Shown here: piece by piece, positions 1-8,432 of the stretch
How the letters are laid out: each line of letters starts with the position of its first letter
Numbering within the stretch: the stretch's first letter is position 1
Origin: Azospirillum sp. TSA2s
GTDB lineage: Bacteria; Pseudomonadota; Alphaproteobacteria; Azospirillales; Azospirillaceae
NCBI RefSeq assembly: GCF_004923315.1
Contig: NZ_CP039647.1
Coordinates: 620,001-684,000, forward strand
Length of the DNA: 64,000 nucleotides
Direction of reading: 5' to 3'
Position numbers and translations under genes: made by a program
Notes under the pieces: model-generated
What the model saw: the letters and a program-made list of their open reading frames with translations, nothing else
Database searches by the model: none
Told to the model about the DNA's origin: nothing

Positions 1-1226
1 TCGCTTTCAATCAGCTCGCGTGGCAGGGCTGCGCAATTGACGGCGATGAAGGGGGCGTCACGGCGGTCGCCATGGGCATGGATGGCCTGGGCGAAGACCT
101 CCTTGCCGCTGCCGCTCGGTCCATTCAGCAGGACGTTTGCGGTGCCGAGCGCGGCCTTGCGGGCATCGCCAATGGCGTGGCGCAGGCAATCCGACGTGCC
201 GATGATGTCGTCGAAGGTGTAGCGCACCGGACTGCCGGCGATCTGTTGCGCGATCCGCTTGGCGCGGTTGAACTCCCGGAAGGTGTTGACGACCGATTGG
301 ACCTTGCCTTGTACGTCCTTGATGGGAATGGCGGTGTCGATCAGGTGCAGGTGGCGCCTGCCGGAATCAATGATCAGTTCCCGGTCGTAATAGCCGATGC
401 CGGTGCGGAAGATCGGCGCGATGATCGGTTCGAAATCGAGCAGTTCGGCAAAGCGGCGGCCGACGCTCTGCTCCGGGTTCAGGGTCAGAATACGGCCGGC
501 CGGCGCATTCATGTGGCGGACCCGGCCATCCTCGTCCACCACCAGCAATCCATCGGAGATGCTGTCGATGATGGCCCGCTGCTCGACCAGCATGCGGTCG
601 AGATTGCCGCTGGTCTCCACCGCGCTCAATTGAGCGCTGGTGCTCTCTGCGCACAGCAGGGCAAGGCCGCTCAGCGTGTCCGTTCCAACCGATGCGTCTG
701 ACACCAGCGCTATGGCGCCGTGCAAGGCGGTGTTCAAGCCGAAGAGAGGTGCGGCGGCGATCATGGTGTTTGTCAGGTCGACGCTGACATGGTGCCAGTT
801 GGATGTGACCATTGGGCGCCGCTCCCGCAGGCACAGATCGATGGCGTTGGTGCCGACGGCATCCTCCACCGCCGACCCGCCATCGCCCAAGCCGGCCGCA
901 TCCAGCCGTTCGACGAAGGAACGGTCTCCGGCGACGCTGTGAATGATCAGGTCGCGGTCGACCAGAACGATGGCGACGGGATGATCGCGGCCCAGGATCA
1001 GGCGAATGGAGCCGAGGATCAGCGCGCCGGTGGCCGCTATGTTACCCAACAGCTGGTTAGCCGACGGCCGCTCCCTCGGCACCGGACCGGCAGCCTCTTC
1101 CGGCGCCCGGTCGCGCAGGCGCCGCCAGGAAGACAGCACCGCCTCGTCCAAACACCCGGGCGGCGGCTCCTCGCCTCTCAAGAAACGGTCACGGGGTGTG
1201 TCTGAGAAGGAGTGTCGTGCCGTCAT
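1..1226 (-). CDS. sigma-54-dependent AcoR-like activator, partial at left edge
   Basis: The minus strand is open from an ATG at 1226 to the window edge (408 codons), so the C-terminal part of the AAA+ domain and the HTH lie outside. The N-terminal region (about residues 60-190) is GAF-like and carries a GTNAI motif near residue 125, typical of AcoR-type activators. A PAS domain follows at about 212-320. The AAA+ domain then begins, with Walker A GPSGSGKE near 369 and the following FIAVNCAALP motif. Such proteins sense small molecules and drive RNA polymerase-sigma-54 open-complex formation, often for alcohol, acetoin or aldehyde catabolism. An aldehyde dehydrogenase remnant lies just upstream on the same strand. 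Family is secure; ligand and targets are unknown. Confidence 0.85.
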   Translation of the reverse strand, partial: MTARHSFSDTPRDRFLRGEEPPPGCLDEAVLSSWRRLRDRAPEEAAGPVPRERPSANQLLGNIAATGALILGSIRLILGRDHPVAIVLVDRDLIIHSVAGDRSFVERLDAAGLGDGGSAVEDAVGTNAIDLCLRERRPMVTSNWHHVSVDLTNTMIAAAPLFGLNTALHGAIALVSDASVGTDTLSGLALLCAESTSAQLSAVETSGNLDRMLVEQRAIIDSISDGLLVVDEDGRVRHMNAPAGRILTLNPEQSVGRRFAELLDFEPIIAPIFRTGIGYYDRELIIDSGRRHLHLIDTAIPIKDVQGKVQSVVNTFREFNRAKRIAQQIAGSPVRYTFDDIIGTSDCLRHAIGDARKAALGTANVLLNGPSGSGKEVFAQAIHAHGDRRDAPFIAVNCAALPRELIES

Positions 1227-1768
1227 AGTTGAATCCGTAACAGCGGGAAACGCAAGGGTGGGACGACGGGGCCCGGTAAATGATCCAATCTGCAGCGTCG
1301 TGCGTTTGATATGAAACGCATGACGCTGCAGTCGCTGTTCGACGATCGGATTCACGCCCCAAACCGATTCCGATTTTACGCGATCCGCTCTCAAGAATGG
1401 GCTGGGTCATGCAGGAAAGGCAAAGAAAATGGATGCAGCACCATGCGGCAGCGTATTGCATGGAGGCGGGGAGGGCGAAAGATTTGACCTTCCCCATGCA
1501 GAAAGGACACCGGGTTAAGCGCCTGGAAGCTCGGCTTGGTCCGGGGTGAAGTAGCCGAGAGCCGAGGACAGTCTCTTGCCAGACCGGACACATGGATGAA
1601 TCCTTCTCGGCCCGTCAGCTCGGATTTCCCTCTTGCGCCAGGTGGGGCACATACATGGTCCCCGTTTTCTGGGAAGATGACTGGGCGGAAGCCGCGGCAA
1701 CGCATGGAGCTTCCAGGGAGGATGGCGTTCGTTGCGCGTCCGCGGCTCGCTGTGAGGTTTGACGGCGA
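1227..1768. other. non-coding stretch upstream of the sigma-54 regulator
   Basis: No reading frame here has a plausible start, ribosome site and protein-like composition. It presumably holds the promoter of the partial activator. I found no convincing -24/-12 or -35/-10 pair. Confidence 0.5.
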
Positions 1769-2010
1769 TCAGGCGGCCGGCGCTGCGTCGACGGACGCGT
1801 ACACCTTGATCTCCTGGAACTGCTCGATGGCGCGAGAACCGCACAGAATGCCACGCCGCTCTGCTTGAGGCCGCTCTCGTCGAAGTGCTCGGGGATCACG
1901 CCCCAGCAGTTCATCCAGATGGTGCCCGCTTGAATGGCCTTGCCGACGCGACGGGCGCGGGCGGCGTCTGCGGTGAAGACTACGGTATGAGGCGCCGTTT
2001 ACCGAAGGAG
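1769..2010 (-). pseudogene. aldehyde dehydrogenase, C-terminal remnant with frameshift
   Basis: Read on the minus strand, the segment encodes TVVFTADAARARRVGKAIQ and then AGTIWMNCWGVIPEHFDESG, followed by LKQSGV: the last roughly 80 residues of an aldehyde dehydrogenase. After LKQSGV one base is missing, and the homology continues in the next frame as ILCGSRAIEQFQEIKVYAS before a stop at 1769-1771. The N-terminal 400 or so residues, including the catalytic Cys and Glu, are absent. This is a dead 3' fragment. Its position next to an AcoR-like activator suggests that an aldehyde-oxidising operon was once here. Confidence 0.75.
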
Positions 2011-2063
2011 CAGCGAACGGCATTCCCCTGCGTTGCATTCAACTCCGAACAGCAACAGGGGCG

Positions 2064-2555
2064 TCACCACGTCCTTTGCTCGAAAAGAGCGTCCGCGGAA
2101 ACCATCTCCTGCATGTCCTGCAACAAGCGCTTCCGTCTGGCGGCTTGCGGCTGATAGGCAACGTCTTGCACAACCACGTACCTGGGAGCTCCCTCCAGGG
2201 ATCGGTAGTGGAGACTGCTGCCGCTTCTCATTCCAATCAGTGCGGCGCCAAGAGGGCTTGTGACTGAAACGCAATGTCCATTCGGTGTGTAGCGTTCAGG
2301 GAAGACCAGGAATTTGGATCGCGTGCTGTCGGCGCACCCGGTATGGAATGTGACCCTTGAGTTTATGGTAACGATATTCGAAGGAATGTTGTCAACGGGG
2401 TACACGATTGCACGCGCAACCTCCCGTTCCAGAAGATCTGAGACGGGATAATACAGAGCCGCCGCGCATTCGACCAACCGCTTTAGCCGACGCCAATCAC
2501 GATCCGTCATGACGATGGATGGAAGAACCTTCTCTTCCTTGCGATCCATACACAT
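2064..2555 (-). CDS. Rnk-like GreA/GreB C-terminal-domain protein
   Basis: A 163-residue protein. The C-terminal half carries the PLGAALIG signature (VTSPLGAALIGMRSG) of the GreA/GreB C-terminal FKBP-like fold found in Rnk, the regulator of nucleoside diphosphate kinase. The N-terminal part (MTDRDWRRLKRLVE) matches the short helical region of Rnk that contacts RNA polymerase. I chose ATG 2555 because GGAGG lies five bases upstream; a GTG at 2567 is possible. It follows a related gene (2631-3074) on the same strand. The C-terminal 30 residues are rich in Arg/Gln and unlike classical Rnk, so the role may have diverged. Confidence 0.65.
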   Translation of the reverse strand: MCMDRKEEKVLPSIVMTDRDWRRLKRLVECAAALYYPVSDLLEREVARAIVYPVDNIPSNIVTINSRVTFHTGCADSTRSKFLVFPERYTPNGHCVSVTSPLGAALIGMRSGSSLHYRSLEGAPRYVVVQDVAYQPQAARRKRLLQDMQEMVSADALFEQRTW

Positions 2556-2630
2556 TGCCGCCTCCACTGTTGTCTTGTGAAAGATGAGCGGCGCTGAACG
2601 CCGGGTCTATCCTGATATTTCCAGGTTTGG

Positions 2631-3074
2631 CTAGAGAGCACTGTCATTATGACGGCACTGTATTGGCCTAATTCTGTCTAAATTCTTCACCATGAAACGC
2701 ATGGTACTTCCACCAGCTTTCTTGATCACAATAACGGTACTCTCCGCGGCCCCGATCAACCGACCGCCCAGAGGCGTCAGGACGGAGATGCAGTCGATCG
2801 TTCCTTCATGCCCCGGCCAACTGAGGATGCAGTGACGTTCCTCGCCGGTGGCACAATCTTGCACGACCAGGGTGGAACCAATGCGCACCACATGACCGGA
2901 CAGGTGCTCGTCATCGACAATGACAGCATCTTCGAGCGCATCCAGAAAGGATGAACGCACCTCGGGAGGCATTGCCGAGCCCGGTGTGATCAACAAAGTG
3001 GCGATGCGAAGGTAATCGCTTTGACCAATGACAATAACGTCTCCGGACGAGGCTGCTTCGACAGTCTTTTTCAT
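2631..3074 (-). CDS. Rnk-like GreA/GreB C-terminal-domain protein
   Basis: A 147-residue protein with the motif SVLTPLGGRLIGA, close to the canonical Rnk/GreA C-terminal ISVLTPLGRALIGL. The N-terminal segment DYLRIATLLITPG resembles the Rnk N-terminal helices. ATG 3074 is preceded by AGGTGAGG. It lies about 75 bases upstream of the paralogue at 2064-2555 on the same strand, so the two may be co-transcribed. Rnk-type proteins bind RNA polymerase and influence nucleotide pools; whether this divergent copy does so is unknown. Confidence 0.65.
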   Translation of the reverse strand: MKKTVEAASSGDVIVIGQSDYLRIATLLITPGSAMPPEVRSSFLDALEDAVIVDDEHLSGHVVRIGSTLVVQDCATGEERHCILSWPGHEGTIDCISVLTPLGGRLIGAAESTVIVIKKAGGSTMRFMVKNLDRIRPIQCRHNDSAL

Positions 3075-3083
3075 GGCCCTCAC

Positions 3084-3977
3084 CTAAGCAAAGTAAACGC
3101 AGGAGACACTCCCGCCCCAGACTTGACGGATGCAAGCCTTGCTGGACACGCCGCATTTGGTCACGACTTTCGAATGAGTGCTCATCCGTCAGCGTTCTCC
3201 AAACCGGGCGCACGCCAGCATTCGAAGCTTGTCAAACTATCTGGGGTTGTGAGTGGCATGCAGCATGGCGGAACCGAACGACTCTTCGGCGCTCGATGCG
3301 ATCACGATGTCAGCGCAAGCCCTGGATCCTGGTCGAACGGATTGATTCCGCCCAGGATGCCAGGGCCAGCTATCTTGCGAGCAGGCCACCTAAAACAAGA
3401 AGGAAGCGGTTGGCAATTTGGCTTGTGATCATAGTGATGAAAATAATTGGCCTCACACAACGTTTTGTCAAGGCCTATACTAAAAATCAAGACAGCAAGA
3501 GCCTTCTCCAACGTAAGATTTTTTTCTTCAATTAGAAAATAAATCAGCATAACCGAAGGGATGTCGCTAGATTTTAAAACTGTCTCAAGCAAACGATTAT
3601 CGTTGCCCGTTGTTTCTCTATTCACCGGATGGTTGGACGGAACTGGCGACTCAGCACATTCATCGCCATCCGATCATCTCAAGAGCGCGGGTGATTTGGA
3701 TGGCTTACGCAATGTCGGTGTGGATGCACAGCGCAGGATCGGGCAACTGCCTTCGTCACCAAATCTGCTTCTCGACCTTTGCCTTTTGGCGATAACGCTG
3801 TTCCGCGGCCACGCGCCCCCGTCCAATTCCGGCAATCGGCCAAATGTGGTGGTTGCGCTGAGTGGGCGCGGCAATTGTCGCGGCGGCGAGCACCGCACCA
3901 CGACGGGCGGTCGCACCATGGCGGTACCCGAAGGACGTTTCTGGATGAGGCCATAACGCCTCTTTTGTTTTATCCAG
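3084..3977. other. gene-poor stretch, AT-rich in part
   Basis: About 890 bases without a supportable gene. Roughly 3430-3620 is distinctly AT-rich compared with the rest of the window. Several short open frames exist on both strands, but none has recognisable motifs or a good start. Decayed sequence is the likeliest reading. Confidence 0.5.
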
Positions 3978-3997
3978 ACCAATTAGCAGACCAATCG
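3978..3997 (+). promoter_or_regulatory. copy 1 of a shared 20-bp operator-like motif
   Basis: ACCAATTAGCAGACCAATCG. It matches the copies at 5383-5402 and 8375-8394 at most positions (consensus ACCAWTTWGCARRCCAATCR, two CCAAT-like half sites in direct orientation). The other two copies lie beside FadR-type regulator genes; this one lies 45 bases upstream of the broken receiver gene. Confidence 0.5.
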
Positions 3998-4042
3998 CCA
4001 GCCAAACTAAAGGCTCTCCATGCTGCAATCGAGGTGTCTTCA

Positions 4043-4450
4043 ATGCGCACTCAGAACAACAAAGCCGTTCAGAATATTAGCGATCGAAATCTTGTATTGT
4101 TAATAGAGAATAGTATGTGCCTTCGAATAGCGATGAAGACTCTCATCAAAATGTGGGGCTACGATGTGCTGGATGCCTCTTCCGCGAGGCAAATATTTAC
4201 CGTGCTCAGGGAATTTTAGAATCGACCCGACGTAATGATCTCCGATCATCACCCTCTTGAAAAGGAAAGCGGGATCGATTCCATTCGTGCTATCCGCGCC
4301 CTCTCAAACAAAAGGTTTCCAGCGATTCTCCTGATCAATGATTTTGCATTCCGTGATGACATCTTGACAGCCGAAGAGATCAACGTGCTCCGCAAGCCAG
4401 TCGACCCACACCAGCTTCGCGCGCTCTTAGCCACAATGACGATCATATGA
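4043..4450 (+). pseudogene. response-regulator receiver domain interrupted by a stop codon
   Basis: From ATG 4043 the frame encodes the start of a receiver domain (LVLLIENSMCLRIAMKTLIK), then reaches a TAG at 4217-4219. The same frame continues with RPDVMISDHH (phospho-acceptor Asp), a central AILLIND strand and LRKPVDP (the conserved Lys), ending at 4450. The two halves make one complete domain of about 120 residues resembling the C-terminal receiver of hybrid histidine kinases. No kinase remains upstream. Local base composition is lower in GC than the neighbours. It is either a pseudogene or relies on read-through; decay is more likely. Confidence 0.7.
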
Positions 4451-4678
4451 TCAGAAGGGCGTTGGAGCGCAATTCAGCGTCAGAGCGGTTCCCTGGTCCG
4501 CTTGTGTGGCTCAGCCGCCATTATGGAGGGCGAAAACGCGCATCATGATCATCCGGCCCGGCCCCATGATCGACTGCATGCCGGCGATGTATCCAACCGG
4601 GTCGGCGGAACCATAGACCAAGGCAGGACAACTGGAACAGCGCTGCCGGCATCTGCGGTCATGTGGTGGATGGAAGCC

Positions 4679-5365
4679 TCACGTACGTTCAAGCAGCCCG
4701 CGGATGCTGTCGAGATGGTCCAGCATCATCCGCCGCGCTGCCTCACCATCGCGGGCTTCAATCGCGTCGACGATAGCCGAATGTAGTTTGCCCTGTTCGG
4801 CGGCGTAATCATGCTTGCCGGCCTTCCGGAACAGCGCGTCGTGCTTGCGCTGCCAGGGCGCGCGGTCCCGCACCGAGGCGAGCGTGAGAAAGATCGCGAT
4901 CAGCAGCGGGTTGCCGCTGGCCCGTCCCACCGCCTTGTGGAAGGCGTCGTCATAATGCTCGTATTCGCGCCAGTCCCGCGCCGCACCGGTGCTGTGGGCA
5001 AGGTCGCGCAGAGTCCTGATGTCATCGGCGGTCGCGGACTGGGCGGCGGCGGCGGCCAGAGCCGGTTCATAGACGCGACGCGCCTCGATCAGATTGGCAG
5101 TCGACGCCGTTGCGATCACGCGCTGTACCGGCCGGTCGACGCTGGCCGGAGCCGGGCCGATGAACGTCCCCTTGCCCTGATGACTCCAAATGAGCCCCTC
5201 GTTTTTGAGAGTGCGGAGCGCTCTCCGGACAGTTTCGCGGCTGCAGCCGATCATCGTGGCCAGGGTGCGTTCCGGGGGGATCCGGTCCTGCGGCCCGAAC
5301 CCTTCGTCTTCGACATATGCGCGAAGACGCCTCTCGGCCTCGGCAACTCCCATGCGACCGGACAT
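4679..5365 (-). CDS. FadR/GntR-family transcriptional regulator
   Basis: A 228-residue regulator. A winged helix-turn-helix of the GntR type occupies about residues 8-70 (DRIPPERTLATMIGCSRETV, then EGLIWSHQGKGTF). An all-helical FCD ligand-binding domain covers about 85-220, with HKAVGRASGNPLL and an HSAIVDAIEARDGEAA motif near the end; the His and Asp residues of this fold usually bind a metal that coordinates a carboxylic acid ligand. ATG 5365 is chosen; a TTG at 5371 is less likely. It is transcribed divergently from the BASS transporter gene at 5470, and the shared 20-bp motif lies between them. It is clearly related to the regulator at 8433-9164. The ligand is unknown. Confidence 0.85.
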   Translation of the reverse strand: MSGRMGVAEAERRLRAYVEDEGFGPQDRIPPERTLATMIGCSRETVRRALRTLKNEGLIWSHQGKGTFIGPAPASVDRPVQRVIATASTANLIEARRVYEPALAAAAAQSATADDIRTLRDLAHSTGAARDWREYEHYDDAFHKAVGRASGNPLLIAIFLTLASVRDRAPWQRKHDALFRKAGKHDYAAEQGKLHSAIVDAIEARDGEAARRMMLDHLDSIRGLLERT

Positions 5366-5382
5366 CGGCAACTCTCGTTCAG

Positions 5383-5402
5383 ACCAATTTGCAGGCCAAT
5401 CG
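5383..5402 (+). promoter_or_regulatory. copy 2 of a shared 20-bp operator-like motif
   Basis: ACCAATTTGCAGGCCAATCG, in the divergent promoter region between the FadR-type regulator (4679-5365) and the transporter gene at 5470. The same motif occurs inverted at 8375-8394 in the other regulator's promoter region. Probable operator for one or both regulators, inferred from conservation and position. Confidence 0.6.
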
Positions 5403-5469
5403 TTTCCTTCTGTAGCGGTTCAGACACCGCCCGGCAATGCGCCTGCGAATTGCAACCGAATGGAATGCG

Positions 5470-6441
5470 ATGATGAAGCTTGACCCGTTCCTTGTATTGA
5501 TGATCACGGCCGTCGCCGTAGCGACCGTGTTTCCAGCAACTGGCCAGGCAGCGCAGATCGTGGATTGGCTGGGCACGGCGGGAATCATGTTGCTCTTTTT
5601 CGGGCATGGCGCGGCACTGTCGCGCAGGGCCATTCAGGGCGGGCTGAAACAATGGCGGTTTCATGGCTTCGTCTTCGCCACCACCTTCATCATTTTTCCG
5701 ATCTTCGCCCAGCCGCTCCGGCTATTGCCCAACGCCCTGCTGCCTGCCGATCTGAGCCTCGGCTTCATCTATCTGGCGGTCCTGCCGTCCGCGGTGTCGT
5801 CGTCCATCGCCTACACGGCACTGGCGAAAGGCAACGTGCCGGCGGCCATATGCAACTCGGCCGGCTCCAACGTGTTCGGGCTGTTGCTGACGCCGATGCT
5901 GATGACGCTGTTGATCAGTTTGACCGCCGCGGGATCGGTCGAACTCGACCGCGTCCTGGGCGATGTCGTGTTCGAGCTTCTCCTGCCCTTCGCGGCCGGC
6001 CAAGCAATCCATGGCCGTGTGGGTGGGTTCTTGACCGCCCGAAAGCATTGGCTCGACAACTACGATCAATCGGTTATCGTCCTCATAATCTATGCTGCCT
6101 TTTCCAAATCAGTCACTGTGGGTCTGTGGAGGGTGTTACCGGTGGAAGCGCTGCTGTTTGCGGCTTGCCTGTGCACCCTTCTTCTTCTGGTCGTGCTGGC
6201 TTTCACCATCCACGGGTCCCGCCTGCTCGGCTTCCGGCGGGAGGACGAGATTGCGGCGGTGTTCTGCGGGTCGAAGAAAAGCCTGGCTTCCGGCCTACCG
6301 CTGGCGCAGGTGATCTTCGCCGGTTCGAGCGGCTTCGGAATGATCATTTTACCGATCTTGCTCTACAATCAGATCCAGATCCTGATCGGCGCCATTCTTG
6401 CCCGCCGCTACGCGGCAAAGGCCGGCTTCCCAGAACCCTGA
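5470..6441 (+). CDS. bile acid:sodium symporter (BASS/SBF-like) family transporter
   Basis: A protein of 323 residues from ATG 5470, almost wholly hydrophobic, with nine to ten predicted membrane helices. It has features of the SBF-like branch (YfeH / SLC10A7 type): an early FGHGAALSR segment, LPSAVSSSIAYTALAKGN around residues 105-125, then NSAGSNVFG, and a C-terminal CGSKKSLASGLPLA. Family members are sodium- or proton-coupled carriers for organic anions. An upstream ATG at 5437 would add eleven residues but lacks a ribosome site. Divergent from a FadR-type regulator and convergent with a gamma-glutamyltransferase gene. Substrate unknown; an acidic metabolite linked to the regulator is likely. 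Confidence 0.85.
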   Translation: MMKLDPFLVLMITAVAVATVFPATGQAAQIVDWLGTAGIMLLFFGHGAALSRRAIQGGLKQWRFHGFVFATTFIIFPIFAQPLRLLPNALLPADLSLGFIYLAVLPSAVSSSIAYTALAKGNVPAAICNSAGSNVFGLLLTPMLMTLLISLTAAGSVELDRVLGDVVFELLLPFAAGQAIHGRVGGFLTARKHWLDNYDQSVIVLIIYAAFSKSVTVGLWRVLPVEALLFAACLCTLLLLVVLAFTIHGSRLLGFRREDEIAAVFCGSKKSLASGLPLAQVIFAGSSGFGMIILPILLYNQIQILIGAILARRYAAKAGFPEP

Positions 6442-6562
6442 AGAGGGTGGTGGGTCGTGGGGGCTGCAAAGTCGCCTGCGGCCCGGCCGTGGGAACATCC
6501 ACGGCCGGACCCTCCCAAGCGACCGGCCGTTCAGGTCGACAATGCCCGTTGCTGCCCCGACA

Positions 6563-8311
6563 TCAATAGCCGGCGGCCGAGCCATCGCCGCGCGGGTCCG
6601 TGGCGCCGTACAGCACACCGGTGGCCGGTTCAATGAGGATCGCCCCGGCGTGCCCCATCGCATCCGTGAAATTCTCGATGACGTTCACGGGGTGGCCTCG
6701 CCGTTTCAGGTCGTCGGCGACGGCGGTGGGAATGCGGCCTTCCAGCTTCAGGTCGTTGGACCATGCGCCCCAGGTCCGGCCATGCAGCCAACGTGGGGCG
6801 TTGATCGCGTCCTGCGGCGTCATGCCGAAGTCGACGATGCGGGTGACGATGGCGGCCTGGGTTTGAGGCTGTCCCTCGCCTCCCATGGTTCCGTACACCA
6901 GAAACGGCTTGCCATCTTTCAACAGCATTGCCGGGTTCAACGTGTGGAAGGTGCGCTTGCGCGGTTCCAGCCGGTTGACGTGAGTGGGATCGAGCGTGAA
7001 GAAGCTGCCACGGTTCTGGAGCAGGATGCCGGTTCCCTTCGGCACGATGGCGGAGCCGAAATCATGGTAGACGCTCTGAATCATCGACACGGCGTTGCCG
7101 TCTTGGTCCACCACGCCGAACCAGACGGTGTCGCCTTTGGGATCCAGCGGCTTCACGTTTGTGGCCGCCTTGTCCATGGCGATCCGAGCAGCCTGATCCT
7201 TGCCGTGCTGGGTCGACAGCAGCTCATCGACGGGAATCTTCACGAATTCCGGGTCCGACAGGTATTTGTCGCGGTCGGCGAAGGCTTGCTTGGTTGCCTC
7301 CACGATCAGGTGATAGTAGTCGGTCGACCCCTCGCCAAGCGCCTTCACGTCGTAATTGTTCAGAATGTTGAGGATGGCGAGCGACGCCATGCCCTGCGTG
7401 TTGGGCGGCAGATTGTGGGCCGTGAATCCACGGTAGCGCACCTGGATGGGCTGTACCCAGTCGGCCTTGTGGTCTGCAAAATCCTTCAGTGTCAGGACAC
7501 CGCCATTCGCCTGAAGGTCGGCAACGATCTTTTCCGCGATCGCGCCGCGGTAGAAGACATCGGCGCCACCCTCGGCGATCATCGTGAGGCTGTCGGCCAG
7601 GTCGGGCTGTTTCAGCACTTCGCCTGTCGTGAAGGGCTGACCATCGGCGCGCAGGAAGACGCGGCGAAACTCGTCAAAACGCTGGAGGTTGTGGAACTCC
7701 TTGTCCTTGGTGTCGGTGTCGACCTTTGACCAGAAAGCGAGGCTGGGTGTGACGGCGAAACCGTCTCGGGCGTAATGAATCGCCGGCTCCAGCAGTCGCT
7801 TCCAGGGCAAGCTGCGGCCCATGGTTTCCTTGGCGTAGCGATGGGCTTCATCCCAGCCCGAAATGGCGCCCGGCACCGTGTTGACCGCCTGATAGCCGCG
7901 GGCTGGAATCTTCTCCAACCCCTTGCTGGTATAAAAGGCGATATCGGCCTTCTCGCCGGCACGTCCACTGGCATTCAGGGCCTTCAGTTCGCCGGTCTTG
8001 GCATTGTGGATGAGCCAGAAGTTGTCGCCGCCGATGCTGGTCATCTGCGGATAGACGACGGAAAGCGTCGCCGCCACCGTGATCGCGGCATCCACAGCAT
8101 TGCCACCGTTGCGCAACACGTCGAGACCGGCCTGGGTGGCTAGGTAATTCGAACTGGTCACCATTCCATGCGTGGCCATGGGATCAATGCAGCGTGATGG
8201 CGTGTCGCAGTACCGGCCGGTGGTGTCAAAGGCCAGGGCTGGTGCCCCACCGGCGGAAAGCGTGATGCCGGCAACCAGCAGGCTCATCATCAATGATTTT
8301 GTTTCGGCCAT
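6563..8311 (-). CDS. ggt: gamma-glutamyltransferase, exported
   Basis: A 582-residue proenzyme with an N-terminal signal peptide (about 1-27, cleavage after APALA). The glutamate-binding and processing region is intact: the small subunit should start at Thr395 in DTVWFGVVD, which aligns with the TTHYSVVD motif of E. coli GGT, so Thr395 is the predicted autocatalytic nucleophile. GGTs hydrolyse or transpeptidate the gamma-glutamyl bond of glutathione and related compounds in the periplasm. AGGGAGGA precedes ATG 8311. The gene is divergent from a FadR-type regulator (8433) and converges on the BASS carrier. The true substrate is not shown by the sequence. Confidence 0.9.
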   Translation of the reverse strand: MAETKSLMMSLLVAGITLSAGGAPALAFDTTGRYCDTPSRCIDPMATHGMVTSSNYLATQAGLDVLRNGGNAVDAAITVAATLSVVYPQMTSIGGDNFWLIHNAKTGELKALNASGRAGEKADIAFYTSKGLEKIPARGYQAVNTVPGAISGWDEAHRYAKETMGRSLPWKRLLEPAIHYARDGFAVTPSLAFWSKVDTDTKDKEFHNLQRFDEFRRVFLRADGQPFTTGEVLKQPDLADSLTMIAEGGADVFYRGAIAEKIVADLQANGGVLTLKDFADHKADWVQPIQVRYRGFTAHNLPPNTQGMASLAILNILNNYDVKALGEGSTDYYHLIVEATKQAFADRDKYLSDPEFVKIPVDELLSTQHGKDQAARIAMDKAATNVKPLDPKGDTVWFGVVDQDGNAVSMIQSVYHDFGSAIVPKGTGILLQNRGSFFTLDPTHVNRLEPRKRTFHTLNPAMLLKDGKPFLVYGTMGGEGQPQTQAAIVTRIVDFGMTPQDAINAPRWLHGRTWGAWSNDLKLEGRIPTAVADDLKRRGHPVNVIENFTDAMGHAGAILIEPATGVLYGATDPRGDGSAAGY

Positions 8312-8374
8312 GTGTCCTCCCTATCGGAATGCCGGAGCGAAGGTCGCCCCCGCAGGAAATGGTGGACTGGCTGA

Positions 8375-8394
8375 TGATTGGTTTGCAAAATGGT
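8375..8394 (-). promoter_or_regulatory. copy 3 of a shared 20-bp operator-like motif
   Basis: On the minus strand this reads ACCATTTTGCAAACCAATCA, matching the copies at 5383 and 3978. It lies in the 121-base divergent region between the gamma-glutamyltransferase start (8311) and the regulator start (8433). Confidence 0.6.
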
Positions 8395-8432
8395 TTGGCG
8401 AAGGTGCTTGGGCTCCGGACGGGAGAGGGACC

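Noticed and set aside
3301..3625. Short minus-strand frame of 107 codons in the AT-rich stretch
   Set aside because: No ribosome site, no motif, and half of it lies in sequence of abrupt composition change.
6398..7729. A 443-codon plus-strand open frame opposite the exported gamma-glutamyltransferase
   Set aside because: Antisense to a gene with a signal peptide, intact catalytic Thr and full length; no features of its own.
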